64,000 bases of DNA from Mariniphaga sp041684965 (GCA_041684965.1 JAWLGR010000004.1:62001-126000), one strand, 5' to 3'. Counted from the stretch's first letter, positions 46,594-56,320 are shown. Notes: generated by a model from the sequence alone, not told the origin. Program-made: numbers and translations.

Positions 46594-48822
46594 ATGAAAC
46601 CTGATACCCCAGGGGGGAAAGTTATATTGAATTCAATCCTAAACAGCTATTCACAGGTATTTTTCTCTACTTCGAAATTGCTGGCAGTTTTCCTTATTGC
46701 CATCAGCTTTTTCGATTACGGTGCCGGAATCGGCGGGTTGTTGGCTGTTATGGTAGCCAACGCACTGGCATGGAGCATGGGATACAACTCCTACCTTCTC
46801 CGTTCCGGATTATACGGGTTTAATGCCTTGCTGGTGGGATTGGGTGTGGGTTTGTATTATCAACCCTCCCTCCAGGTGCTTGTTTTGATAGCCGTTACTG
46901 CATTTATTTGCTTTTTCCTTACCATTGTATTTCAGGGTGTGTTGGGAAAATATGGTCTGCCTTTTTTAAGTGTACCTTTTTTATTGACGATATGGATAGT
47001 CGCGCTTTCATCCGGCAGCTTGTCAGCACTGAACCTAAGCGAAAGGGGAATTTTTGTTTACAATGAGCTATATTCCCTTGGCGGCAAGGCCTTTGTTGAT
47101 TTCTACGATTTTCTTGAAAAAAATATTACTTCATCGTTCATCCGTGTCTATTTTCGTTCGCTGGGAGCTATCTTCTTTCAGGCACACCTTCTGGCAGGAA
47201 TTCTCATTTCTGCAGGATTACTTATTTATTCACGTATTACTTTTGTACTTTCCATACTGGGATATGGAGTTGCATTTCTTTTTTACAGGTTAGTAGGCAT
47301 CGAATTTGATTCACTGGGTTATACTTTTATCGGATTTAACTACATCCTTACAGCCATTGCACTGGGTGGATATTATCTTGTACCCGGAAGGGCCAGTTTT
47401 GGCTGGATAATTGTGCTTCTTCCCGCAGTTGTATTACTAACAACAAGCACTCAGCAGATATTTCTTCTGTTCCGGATTTCCCCTTATTCCCTGCCGTTCA
47501 ATTTCATCGTCCTTATGTTTTTATATGCATTGAAGCTTCGGGAGAAACGCCCACAGCACTTAGTTGAAACACCGGTTCAACTGGGTGACCCGGAGAAGAA
47601 CCTTTATCTTTATTCAGGGAATGCAACCCGTTTTCCTGCAGCATACCCTGTATCGGCAGCTCTGCCATTTTTTGGGGAATGGACTGTGAGCCAGGGACAC
47701 AAAGGCGAATACACGCATAAAGGAGCCTGGAGTCATGCATGGGATTTTATTATCACTAACTACGAAGGGCAGCAATTTAAAAACGCTGGCGATTTGGCTG
47801 ATGATTATTACTGCTTTGGAAAAGTTGTTCTGGCACCGGCCGATGGTACGGTAGCCGAAGTGATTGATGCGATACATGACAATGTTATCGGCGATATAAA
47901 CACCAAAGACAACTGGGGTAATACAGTCGTAATCAAACACAATGATTTTCTGTATTCCAAGCTTAGCCATCTGAAGCACCGGTCGACAGAGGTAAAAAAA
48001 GGTGATACCGTACAAAAAGGACAGTTAATTGGACGATGTGGCAACTCCGGAAGGTCTCCCTATCCGCACCTGCACTTTCAGTTTCAGGCCAACCCCTATG
48101 TGGGTTCAGTTACCCTTGACTATCCTTTTGGTCATTATTTGCTAAAGGAAGATTCAGGATATGTGTTGAATTCGTTCAGGTTTCCATTAAAGGACCAGGT
48201 ACTTTCCAACCCTCCAAAAAATGAATTGCTCTCCAAGGCGCTGAATTTTATTCCAGGCAGGCGAATCCATGTTACGGTAGAAGTGGAATCGGATTCCGTA
48301 AAATGGAAGAAGATGGCAGGAGAATACAATTGGGTGACAGAAACGGATATATACAATACCACATACATCAAGTGCATGCAATCCGGCGGGGTGGCTTATT
48401 TATACAATCAGGGCGACATGCACTTCTTCACCAATTTTCAGGGGAAGAAAAACACTCCGCTGTACTGGTTTTATATAACGTTGTATAAAGTACCGGTGGG
48501 TTTCCAGCCTCACAGCATGATTAATGACTCTATCCCGGTTCATCTCATGTACGGAGGATTGCTTAAATATATCCAGGATTTTACAGCTCCGTTAATTGTA
48601 TTTCTAAAAGCTGAATATAAACTACTCATGCTGGAATCAGGTAATATACTTTCATCAGATAAAGTAAAGATGGAAATTCAGGTCACGCGAAAAGCAGCGG
48701 GGAAGATAATGAATATTATCAAAAACCGGGTGGAAATAAATAGTAACGGAGAATTTGAGATACATATAAAAACAAATGAAGCAAATTTGAACATGATATG
48801 CAAAAACGAAGTGGATTCATAG
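46594..48822 (+). CDS. Urea-transporter-like membrane domain fused to an M23 peptidase domain
   Basis: 742 residues. The N-terminal part (about 20-310) has about ten hydrophobic helices with LYGFNALLVGLGVG near 73, the urea transporter (SLC14/UT) signature in its first repeat, and a second repeat GYTFIGFNYILTAIALGG near 250. The C-terminal half (about 350-600) contains an M23/LytM peptidase domain: HAWDF near 380 and YPHLHFQF near 490, with GQLIGRCGNSGRSPYPH. A further C-terminal beta part reaches 742. The peptidase part is expected on the periplasmic side. The overlap of 25 bp with the next gene shows coupling. A UT-M23 fusion suggests that a small product is moved and acts near the cell wall; this is inference. 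Confidence 0.82.
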   Translation: MKPDTPGGKVILNSILNSYSQVFFSTSKLLAVFLIAISFFDYGAGIGGLLAVMVANALAWSMGYNSYLLRSGLYGFNALLVGLGVGLYYQPSLQVLVLIAVTAFICFFLTIVFQGVLGKYGLPFLSVPFLLTIWIVALSSGSLSALNLSERGIFVYNELYSLGGKAFVDFYDFLEKNITSSFIRVYFRSLGAIFFQAHLLAGILISAGLLIYSRITFVLSILGYGVAFLFYRLVGIEFDSLGYTFIGFNYILTAIALGGYYLVPGRASFGWIIVLLPAVVLLTTSTQQIFLLFRISPYSLPFNFIVLMFLYALKLREKRPQHLVETPVQLGDPEKNLYLYSGNATRFPAAYPVSAALPFFGEWTVSQGHKGEYTHKGAWSHAWDFIITNYEGQQFKNAGDLADDYYCFGKVVLAPADGTVAEVIDAIHDNVIGDINTKDNWGNTVVIKHNDFLYSKLSHLKHRSTEVKKGDTVQKGQLIGRCGNSGRSPYPHLHFQFQANPYVGSVTLDYPFGHYLLKEDSGYVLNSFRFPLKDQVLSNPPKNELLSKALNFIPGRRIHVTVEVESDSVKWKKMAGEYNWVTETDIYNTTYIKCMQSGGVAYLYNQGDMHFFTNFQGKKNTPLYWFYITLYKVPVGFQPHSMINDSIPVHLMYGGLLKYIQDFTAPLIVFLKAEYKLLMLESGNILSSDKVKMEIQVTRKAAGKIMNIIKNRVEINSNGEFEIHIKTNEANLNMICKNEVDS

Positions 48823-50126
48823 TCACTTTTATTTTATTTTTCCTGTCAGTACAGGCACAGCAAAGCATGAGTTTTCCCGAAGTGGATAAAACTTCCTATG
48901 ATCTGTACATTAAAGGCAACTGGGAAGAATTGATACAATTTGCTGAAGAGGCTCGCAGGCAGGGAATTGATTTTTTTTATTTGCAGGCACGTACGGGAAT
49001 TGCCTTGTACAATCTGAAAAAATACCGGAAGGCTGCAAAATGGTTTACGAAAGCCTGGGAAAATGATCGTTCTTTTGAATGGTTGCAGGAATATACATAC
49101 TACAGTCTGCTATTTGGAGGACAGACTTCTGAAGCTTATAAAAAGGCAGCCAGTTTTTCGCCCGGTCTACAAGAGAAAATCAGTTATACCAGCAGCAAAA
49201 TCATGAATATAGCAATTGAGGCCGGTTACAGTTTCAATCCCCGTTTTGAATCATTAAAAACTGAACCTCATGGCGTTGAGGCCGGAGTTGGAGATAATTA
49301 CGGTGAAGCTTTTTATTTGAAGAATTATCATTTTGAATCATTTGATTTGAGCCATCGTATTGCGCCATCTGTCAGCGTGAACCACAACCTGACTTATGTA
49401 GGGATAACACGTGAACAGATTGTGGATTGGGTTGGTAGAAATTCTTTTTCTTCAAACACAAATCAGTTCCAATATTTTCTGAACCCAACATTGCTTTTGG
49501 GAAGGAAGTTGAACTTTTCGCCATCCATTAGCATAATTTGGGGAGATAATTCTTATTCATCCGGTGGGTTCAGAGGTAATCAACGCTATTTTTCCCAAAG
49601 CAGGTTGAATTATCACGATTGGGTTTTTTCTGTTTCTGCCTGGACCCATTTCGAAAATTTCTCTCCCGGAGCAGAATACAACTACGCTGATATATCAGAA
49701 TTAAATTTTAGCCAGTATTCAGTATGGCTTACCTTTTATCCGTTATCAAATCTGAACTTATATCTTACACCCCGTTTTTACTTTAAAGATGATAAGGCAA
49801 AAGGTTTTGCTTTTAATACCATGGGTATCTCGGGAGGCTTTCAGGCGGGATCTGTACATTTTTATGGTCAGTACCTGAACGGTGATATGGTAAATTTCAT
49901 TGAGCCGGCAGGGTATGTGGTTTCCAATTTCCCCGGAACTTCAGAACATAAGTTCACCGGTAGTCTTTATTTTCCTACGGGTAAGAAATACCGTTTTGTA
50001 TTACGGTATATTACTCAGGACGTTGCCGAAACCTACCAGGTTTACAGTAACTATTTTAAAAGCAATTCAGTGAGTTATAGCTATGTAAAACATTCATTAA
50101 CAGCCGGAATATCATGGAGTTTTTAA
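48798..50126 (+). CDS. YaiO-like outer-membrane beta-barrel protein with TPR-like N-terminus
   Basis: 442 residues, signal peptide ending VQAQ. The N-terminal part (about 25-115) is helical and TPR-like (YIKGNWEELIQFAEEAR, GIALYNLKKYRKAAKWFTKAWEND). The C-terminal part (about 135-442) is a barrel of amphipathic strands ending in SLTAGISWSF, a typical final strand with aromatic end. YaiO-type barrels are found with envelope polymer export genes. It overlaps both neighbours (25 bp and 13 bp). Confidence 0.75.
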   Translation: MQKRSGFIVTFILFFLSVQAQQSMSFPEVDKTSYDLYIKGNWEELIQFAEEARRQGIDFFYLQARTGIALYNLKKYRKAAKWFTKAWENDRSFEWLQEYTYYSLLFGGQTSEAYKKAASFSPGLQEKISYTSSKIMNIAIEAGYSFNPRFESLKTEPHGVEAGVGDNYGEAFYLKNYHFESFDLSHRIAPSVSVNHNLTYVGITREQIVDWVGRNSFSSNTNQFQYFLNPTLLLGRKLNFSPSISIIWGDNSYSSGGFRGNQRYFSQSRLNYHDWVFSVSAWTHFENFSPGAEYNYADISELNFSQYSVWLTFYPLSNLNLYLTPRFYFKDDKAKGFAFNTMGISGGFQAGSVHFYGQYLNGDMVNFIEPAGYVVSNFPGTSEHKFTGSLYFPTGKKYRFVLRYITQDVAETYQVYSNYFKSNSVSYSYVKHSLTAGISWSF

Positions 50127-50737
50127 GAGATAATTTTATTGCACTGTTGTTAGGCCTGGTGGTAATACCGGTATGGGGGCAGGTAAGACAGGAAACATTG
50201 GAACAGGCATTTGGCCGAAGCTATGAGTTGGAAAAGAAAAATGATTTTCTATCCGCTGCAAATGAATTGAAGAAAGTTTATGATGCTTCATCATACGAGA
50301 TTAACCTGCGGTTGGGCTGGCTTTACTATAATGCAGGGCAGTTTGACGAGTCGGTTACCTATTATACAAATGCACAACAGCTGATGCCTTATTCTGAAGA
50401 AGCCAGGTTCGGACTTGTATTGCCAAAAGCTGCCCTTGGACGGTGGGATGAAGTGGTTGAATTATACAACAAAATACTGGAGATTCATCCCAACAATACC
50501 ATTGCCCTTTTCCGGCTGGGAATGATACATTACGAGCGCCGCAACTATGACAAGGCAATCCCGCTTTTTAAGAAAGTGGTTGATCTGTATCCGTTCGATT
50601 ATGACGGATTGCTTATGCTGGCCTGGACCTATTATTTTACAAGAAATTACAACCAGGCAAAAGTTCTCTTTAATAAGGTGAAACTCTATAATCCGGGCGA
50701 TCCTTCGGCAGACGAAGGTTTGCAGCTAATGCGGTAA
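50114..50737 (+). CDS. Exported TPR protein
   Basis: 207 residues. A signal peptide (about 8-22, ending VWGQ) is followed by four to five TPR motifs: LRLGWLYYNAGQFDESVTYYTNAQQL, DEVVELYNKILEIHPNNTIALFRLGMIHYERRNYDKAIPLFKKVVDLYP and LAWTYYFTRNYNQAKVLFNKV. It probably works in the periplasm as a scaffold for the barrel protein upstream, with which it overlaps by 13 bp. Last gene of the six-gene operon. Confidence 0.82.
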   Translation: MEFLRDNFIALLLGLVVIPVWGQVRQETLEQAFGRSYELEKKNDFLSAANELKKVYDASSYEINLRLGWLYYNAGQFDESVTYYTNAQQLMPYSEEARFGLVLPKAALGRWDEVVELYNKILEIHPNNTIALFRLGMIHYERRNYDKAIPLFKKVVDLYPFDYDGLLMLAWTYYFTRNYNQAKVLFNKVKLYNPGDPSADEGLQLMR

Positions 50738-50867
50738 GAAAAAAAAGATTCTCAACAAAAATTCTTCCGTCCGTTGAAATTTTCATAGCTGAATTACGAA
50801 AAACATTTATGCATCTGAAGCTTTCTTATTCGGTGATTCATATTAAACGAATTAAATAACTACTATC

Positions 50868-51665
50868 ATGAAAAAATCAGTTTTTGTCAATTTGCTTCTG
50901 CTGCTGTACGCATTTGGTTTTGCCCAAGTCACACTTGAGCATACCTACAATTACTCTGCTGCACCTGTTAAATTTGAAACGTTGGGCTACAAGTATTACA
51001 TCATGAACGTACCTAATGCACAGTGTCGTCTCTACAATCTTGATCATTCACTCTGGAAGACAATCTCCTGCAGTGTGCCACCGGGATGCTATCTTGCTGA
51101 TGTGAAATACCTTTCTGAAAATCTTTTTGATAATGATGCGGGTATTGAATTGGTTTATACCTGGTATAAATATGTGCCAACCGCCAGTTCATATTATTAT
51201 GAATATGGCAGCCGGGTAATAAATGAAGATGGTTCACCTCTGATAAACATTAACGGGGCCCGCTATATATACGTCAACAAAACAAGCGATAATATTTGGA
51301 AGCTTTTTGCATATTGCTATGATTACTCAGTATGGCCGGAGAAAATATGGACCAATGTGTATAGCTTACCGGGAATACCAGTTCATAGTTCACTGGCTGA
51401 AGCTGAAAAGTATACGGCAGAACTGAAAGCTTTTCCAAACCCGTCCACCGGTACCGTGAAAGTTAATTATAAATTGCCACCTGAGATAAGGGAAGCAACC
51501 CTGGTTCTTTTTGATAATAACGGAAAACTGGTAAGGCAATTTATGGTTGATAACCATACCGATTATTTATTGCTTGATGTATCAATCTATCCCGGTGGAA
51601 TTTACCACTATTACCTGGAATACAACAATACACGAAGTGCTTCCGAGAAATTATTGATACGGTAA
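50868..51665 (+). CDS. Type IX secretion cargo protein (T9SS type A sorting domain)
   Basis: 265 residues with signal peptide (about 1-19, ending GFAQ). No recognised domain in the middle (about 20-180; Tyr-rich). The C-terminal 80 residues match the T9SS type A sorting domain: KAFPNPSTGTVKVNY, ATLVLFDNNGKLVRQF, and LDVSIYPGGIYHYYLEY ending SEKLLIR. It is exported through the outer membrane and its sorting domain removed. It lies 130 bp after the six-gene operon on the same strand and could be its exported target (speculative). Confidence 0.85.
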   Translation: MKKSVFVNLLLLLYAFGFAQVTLEHTYNYSAAPVKFETLGYKYYIMNVPNAQCRLYNLDHSLWKTISCSVPPGCYLADVKYLSENLFDNDAGIELVYTWYKYVPTASSYYYEYGSRVINEDGSPLININGARYIYVNKTSDNIWKLFAYCYDYSVWPEKIWTNVYSLPGIPVHSSLAEAEKYTAELKAFPNPSTGTVKVNYKLPPEIREATLVLFDNNGKLVRQFMVDNHTDYLLLDVSIYPGGIYHYYLEYNNTRSASEKLLIR

Positions 51666-51682
51666 CAGAAATCAGTTCTTTT

Positions 51683-52681
51683 TTATTGATATGCAGGTTG
51701 TATATCCCGCCAGGTGTCAGCAATTTCATTCAGAATTTCATTTACCTCTGCATTGGTTTCTGCGCGCAGCAATCTGATTTTTAGCTCCCGAAAGTTTGAT
51801 AGTCCGGGAAAATATTTGGCGAAATGCCGGCGCATCATTAATATTGCCGACCGCTCATTGTCTTTCCAGTCGAGGTTCAGTTGGAGCTGTTCCCTTACAT
51901 TTTTCACAATTTCGTTAACAGTAGGCGGAGGAAGAATTTCGCCGGTTTTCAGATAATGTTTTACTTCCCTGAAAATCCAGGGGCGGCCAATTGAAGGGCG
52001 ACCAATCATCAGGGCATCAACTCCGGTTTGCTCCAGCAGCATTTTTGCTTTGGGCCCACTGGTAATATCACCGTTTCCTATAATGGGAATTTTTATCTGC
52101 GGATGGTTTTTTACTTCGCCTATAAGGGTCCAGTCAGCCTCACCAGTATAAAGCTGTTCACGCGTCCGGCCATGTATGGCAAGGGCTTCAATCCCCACAT
52201 CCTGAAGGCGAAGGGCAGCTTCCAATATGGGCTTGTCATTTGAGTCCCAACCCAGGCGTGTTTTTGCAGTTACAGGTACCTGAACGGCTTTCACAATTTC
52301 TGCAGCCATCTGCTGCATTTTGGGCATATCTCGCAGTAGTGCAGCGCCGGCACCGTGCCTGATGATCTTCTTCATCGGGCAGCCAAAATTGATATCGATA
52401 AATTCAGGCTCCAGTTCTTCTGCTACCTTCGCTGCATAAACCATTGAATCAATGTTGTGCCCATATATCTGTATGGCAACCGGTCGGTCGAAATCAAACA
52501 ACACCATCTTTTCCCGTGATTTTTTGACGTCCCTCACCAGCGCCTCCGATGATACAAATTCGGTATACATCACATCTGCACCGTACTTTTTGCACATCCA
52601 GCGGAATGACTTGTAAGTGACATCTTCCATGGGTGCCAGAAAAAGCGGGGTATCAGTGAATTTAAGGGTTCCTATTTGCAT
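51683..52681 (-). CDS. dusB: tRNA-dihydrouridine synthase B
   Basis: 332 residues from ATG 52681. A TIM barrel binding FMN, with LFLAPMEDVTYKSFR at the front, INFGCPMKKIIRHGAGAALL with the conserved Cys region, AIHGRTREQLYTG, NGDITSGPKA and MIGRPSIGRPWIF. It reduces uridine to dihydrouridine in tRNA D-loops. The start at 52681 is 2 bp after the mntP stop, so the two are co-transcribed. The longer reading from 52795 lies inside mntP. Confidence 0.95.
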   Translation of the reverse strand: MQIGTLKFTDTPLFLAPMEDVTYKSFRWMCKKYGADVMYTEFVSSEALVRDVKKSREKMVLFDFDRPVAIQIYGHNIDSMVYAAKVAEELEPEFIDINFGCPMKKIIRHGAGAALLRDMPKMQQMAAEIVKAVQVPVTAKTRLGWDSNDKPILEAALRLQDVGIEALAIHGRTREQLYTGEADWTLIGEVKNHPQIKIPIIGNGDITSGPKAKMLLEQTGVDALMIGRPSIGRPWIFREVKHYLKTGEILPPPTVNEIVKNVREQLQLNLDWKDNERSAILMMRRHFAKYFPGLSNFRELKIRLLRAETNAEVNEILNEIADTWRDIQPAYQ

Positions 52682-52683
52682 TT

Positions 52684-53256
52684 TTATAAGAACCAAAGAT
52701 GTTCCACCAGAATTTTTATACCAATTGTCATCAAAACAACTCCACCCAATATGAGCGACTGCCGGCTTCGTTTTTCCGGAATGCTCTTGCCGCATAACAT
52801 GCCAAGCATGGATGCCAGAAAGGTTACTGTTCCAATGATTACCACCGGGTAAATAATTGACATCTCAAGCACACCAAAACTCAGCCCAACCGCCAGCGCA
52901 TCAATACTGGTAGCAACGGACAAGCCCAATACCAAACGAAGGTTTAATGAATTAAATGAATATTGATTTTCCTGAAGCTGTTTTCCTTCAACTATCATTT
53001 TTAAACCAATAAAAGCAAGCAGAATGAATGCCACCCAATGGTCAAATGCTTCAATATACCCATGAAGTTTAATACCTGCATACCATCCCAAAACCGGGAA
53101 CAATGCCTGAAACAGCGAAAGGGAGAAAGCTATAGGAACAGCTTCTTTAAAACTGATTTGCTTCTTAACCAGCCCACACGAAACAGATACTGCAAAGGAA
53201 TCAAAACTTAATCCGGTTCCTATCAGCAGGAAAATGATTAACTGCGAATAAGTCAT
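52684..53256 (-). CDS. mntP: Manganese efflux pump MntP-like
   Basis: 190 residues with six hydrophobic helices in two repeats. The motifs DSFAVSVSCGL (first repeat) and SIDALAVGLSFG (second repeat) carry the acidic metal-binding residues. It exports Mn2+ from the cytoplasm. It is divergent from perR-katG, so it may belong to metal and peroxide balance. Confidence 0.9.
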   Translation of the reverse strand: MTYSQLIIFLLIGTGLSFDSFAVSVSCGLVKKQISFKEAVPIAFSLSLFQALFPVLGWYAGIKLHGYIEAFDHWVAFILLAFIGLKMIVEGKQLQENQYSFNSLNLRLVLGLSVATSIDALAVGLSFGVLEMSIIYPVVIIGTVTFLASMLGMLCGKSIPEKRSRQSLILGGVVLMTIGIKILVEHLWFL

Positions 53257-53459
53257 GGCGTAAAAAGCTGCAAAAATATTGATTTTGCCTTAATTACAAA
53301 GGGATTAATTAAATTATTTTGGATAGAGACAAGATAGCACCAGGTATCCTACTCCATCTTATTCCAGGTAATTTTATAGTCACAGGTTAATTATCATGAA
53401 CCAAAATCATCCGCAAGAATATTTTTGTAGTCTTCTAAACTTTTATATGTCTATTCTGT

Positions 53460-53483
53460 TATTTTTGCTAAATGAGAATCATT
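53460..53483 (+). promoter_or_regulatory. perR-katG promoter with Per/Fur-like box
   Basis: TATTTTTG (53460-53467) fits TAnnTTTG. It is followed by AATGAGAATCATT (53471-53483), an inverted repeat AATGA-GAA-TCATT continuing ATTATC, very like Fur/PerR boxes. A repressor here would cover the transcription start. Confidence 0.7.
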
Positions 53484-53504
53484 ATCCTTTAAAACTATTT
53501 ATCT

Positions 53505-53930
53505 GTGAAAGCTGGGTTGATTAAGAACAAGTTAACTGAAAAAGGATTAAAAGTTACTCCACAACGGATGGCTATCCTGGAAGCCATAACAAATCTAAAA
53601 AATCATCCCTCCGCAGAAAACATAATTGATTACATCAGGAGAAATCATCCTAACATTTCAGTGGCTACAGTTTATAAGGTTCTGGACGTTCTGGTTGACA
53701 ATCAACTTATAAAAAGAGTTAAAACAGAAAAAGATGTGATGCGTTACGATGCAATTATGGAAAGCCATCATCACATTTATTGTTCCGATTCTGATCAGAT
53801 TGAAGATTTTTTTGACGATAACCTCAATAAGCTGCTTGATGATTATTTTGAGAAAAAACAGATTCCTGATTTCAAGATTGAAGACATCAAACTTCATATA
53901 ATTGGCAAATACAAAAAGCAAATAATATAG
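53505..53930 (+). CDS. perR-like: Fur-family peroxide regulator (PerR-like)
   Basis: 141 residues from GTG 53505; no ATG exists before the conserved LTEKGLKVTPQRMAIL. The DNA-binding wing has ISVATVYKVLDVL. Metal-site residues H34 (NHPSAE), D82 (RYD) and H88/H90 (HHH) match PerR His/Asp ligands. The structural zinc cysteines of most Fur proteins are missing: only C93 is left, in HIYCSDSD, and the second C-terminal CxxC is absent. It sits 20 bp before katG and behind a Per-like box, so autoregulation and control of katG are expected. Confidence 0.88.
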   Translation: MKAGLIKNKLTEKGLKVTPQRMAILEAITNLKNHPSAENIIDYIRRNHPNISVATVYKVLDVLVDNQLIKRVKTEKDVMRYDAIMESHHHIYCSDSDQIEDFFDDNLNKLLDDYFEKKQIPDFKIEDIKLHIIGKYKKQII

Positions 53931-53949
53931 TAATTTAAAACATATAAAA

Positions 53950-56274
53950 ATGGAAAACAAATCTGAAAAAGTCAGCAAATGCCCGGTTACCGGGGCTCAA
54001 GGAAAACACAGTTTTGGGGCGGCGGGTACAAAAAACATCGATTGGTGGCCCAACCAGTTAAAACTCAGCACGCTTCGTCAGCATTCTTCAAAGTCGAACC
54101 CAATGGGTGAAGGATTTAACTATGCAGAAGAGTTTAAAAGTCTCAACTTAAAGGCGGTAAAAGAAGATCTGCACAAGTTAATGACCGACTCACAGGATTG
54201 GTGGCCTGCCGATTATGGTCATTATGGGCCATTGTTTATACGCATGGCATGGCACAGTGCCGGGACCTATCGTGTTGGGGATGGAAGAGGTGGAGCAGGA
54301 AGAGGTCAGCAAAGGTTTGCACCGTTAAACAGCTGGCCCGATAATGCCAATCTTGATAAGGCACGTCGCCTTCTCTGGCCCATCAAACAAAAATACGGCA
54401 GGAAAATTTCATGGGCCGATCTGATGATACTTGCAGGCAATGTTGCCCTGGAATCGATGGGGTTTAAAACCTTTGGATTTGCCGGCGGCCGGGAGGATGT
54501 GTGGGAACCGGATGAAGATGTCTATTGGGGATCAGAAAAAGAATGGCTCGAAAATGATGAGCGGATACTGGATATTAATGAAGCAGACAATCCACTTGCA
54601 GCCATACAGATGGGCCTTATCTATGTAAATCCGGAAGGTCCGAACAGGAATCCCGATCCGCTTTTGGCAGCTAAGGATATCCGTGACACATTTGCCCGGA
54701 TGGCTATGAATGATGAAGAAACGGTTGCCCTTATTGCCGGCGGACATACCTTTGGAAAAACACACGGTGCGGGCGATGCTGAAAATGTAGGCGTTGAACC
54801 CGAGGCTGCCCCATTGGAAGATCAAGGCCTGGGCTGGAAAAACAGTTTTGGCACAGGCAAGGGAGGTGATACCATTACCAGCGGACTGGAAGTAATATGG
54901 ACACAAACCCCTGCCAAATGGAGCTACTATTTCTTCGATAACCTGTTTAAATACGAATGGGAACTGACTAAAAGCCCGGCCGGTGCACACCAGTGGGTTG
55001 CTAAAAATGCAGGCAAAGAAATGCCTGATGCCCATGATCCGTCAAAACGGCATTCACCTACCATGCTTACCACCGATCTGGCTTTACGTTTTGATCCTGT
55101 TTACGAAAAAATATCAAGACGTTTTTATGAACACCCCCTGGAATTTGCCGATGCATTTGCACGTGCATGGTTTAAGCTAACCCACAGGGACATGGGGCCG
55201 GTTTCACGTTACCTTGGTCCGGAGGTTCCGAAAGAAGAATTGCTCTGGCAAGATCCTATACCTGCTGTAAACCATCCCCTGGTGGATGATAAAGATGTTG
55301 CAACACTAAAAACAAGGGTGTTGGAATCAGGACTTTCAGTCTCAGAACTGGTAACTACTGCCTGGGCCTCGGCATCAACCTTTAGGGGAACTGATAAGCG
55401 GGGCGGCGCAAATGGAGCACGTATCCGTCTTGAACCACAGAAAAGCTGGACTGTAAATAATCCGCCACAGCTGGCAAAAGTGCTGGAAACGCTGGAAACG
55501 ATTCAAAAGGAATTCAACGATGTGCAGACAAACGGCAAAAAAGTATCACTTGCCGACCTTATTGTAATAGCCGGATGTGCAGGTGTAGAAAAAGCTGCTA
55601 AAGATGCCGGTTATATTATATCGGTCCCTTTTTCTCCGGGGCGTATGGATGCATCGCAGGAACAAACTGATGTAGATGGTTTCAAAGTGATGGAACCTTT
55701 TGCCGATGGATTCAGAAACTACCTGAAAAAGAAATATTCGGTCGCTACCGAAGACCTGCTTGTTGAAAAAGCGCACCTGCTGGGATTAACCCCACCTGAA
55801 ATGACTGTACTGGTGGGGGGAATGCGTGCTCTGAACACAAACTATGATAATTCAGACAATGGGGTTTTAACCAACCGTACCGAAGTGCTTACAAACGACT
55901 TTTTTGTTAACCTGCTCGATATGAGCACTAAATGGATGCCTGCATCAGAAGAAAATGAGAAATTCAATGGCATTGACCGCAAAACCGGGGAAAAGAAATG
56001 GTCTGCAACACGCGTGGATTTAATCTTTGGGGCCAACTCAGAACTAAGAGCTCTTGCTGAGGTATATGCCGTTGCTGATGCTCAGGAAAAATTTATATAT
56101 GACTTTGTAGCAGCCTGGAATAAGGTAATGAATCTAGACCGTTTTGATTTGAAGTACTCAAAAAAAATTGGTTCAGTAACAGAAATTGTTGAATCACTAA
56201 AAGAAGATGAACCGCTGCAAAAAGAACAGTCAACCAGTAAACGGGATCTTGAAAAATTTGATAAGTCGGTGTAG
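53950..56274 (+). CDS. katG: Catalase-peroxidase
   Basis: 774 residues, cytoplasmic. The N-terminal catalytic half has distal R98, W101 and H102 in FIRMAWHSAGTYR, the covalent Tyr in LIYVNPEGP, and the proximal heme His in ALIAGGHTFGKTHGAG. The C-terminal half is the usual inactive duplicate (VTTAWASASTFRGTDKRGGANGARIRL). It destroys H2O2 and acts as a peroxidase. Co-transcribed with perR (20 bp gap), and followed by a strong terminator. The Lys-rich C-terminal tail (about 750-774) is longer than in many homologues. Confidence 0.98.
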   Translation: MENKSEKVSKCPVTGAQGKHSFGAAGTKNIDWWPNQLKLSTLRQHSSKSNPMGEGFNYAEEFKSLNLKAVKEDLHKLMTDSQDWWPADYGHYGPLFIRMAWHSAGTYRVGDGRGGAGRGQQRFAPLNSWPDNANLDKARRLLWPIKQKYGRKISWADLMILAGNVALESMGFKTFGFAGGREDVWEPDEDVYWGSEKEWLENDERILDINEADNPLAAIQMGLIYVNPEGPNRNPDPLLAAKDIRDTFARMAMNDEETVALIAGGHTFGKTHGAGDAENVGVEPEAAPLEDQGLGWKNSFGTGKGGDTITSGLEVIWTQTPAKWSYYFFDNLFKYEWELTKSPAGAHQWVAKNAGKEMPDAHDPSKRHSPTMLTTDLALRFDPVYEKISRRFYEHPLEFADAFARAWFKLTHRDMGPVSRYLGPEVPKEELLWQDPIPAVNHPLVDDKDVATLKTRVLESGLSVSELVTTAWASASTFRGTDKRGGANGARIRLEPQKSWTVNNPPQLAKVLETLETIQKEFNDVQTNGKKVSLADLIVIAGCAGVEKAAKDAGYIISVPFSPGRMDASQEQTDVDGFKVMEPFADGFRNYLKKKYSVATEDLLVEKAHLLGLTPPEMTVLVGGMRALNTNYDNSDNGVLTNRTEVLTNDFFVNLLDMSTKWMPASEENEKFNGIDRKTGEKKWSATRVDLIFGANSELRALAEVYAVADAQEKFIYDFVAAWNKVMNLDRFDLKYSKKIGSVTEIVESLKEDEPLQKEQSTSKRDLEKFDKSV

Positions 56275-56320
56275 TTAATTAATCGTAAGCATAATAGAAT
56301 TTTTTAGTTCACTGTATTTC

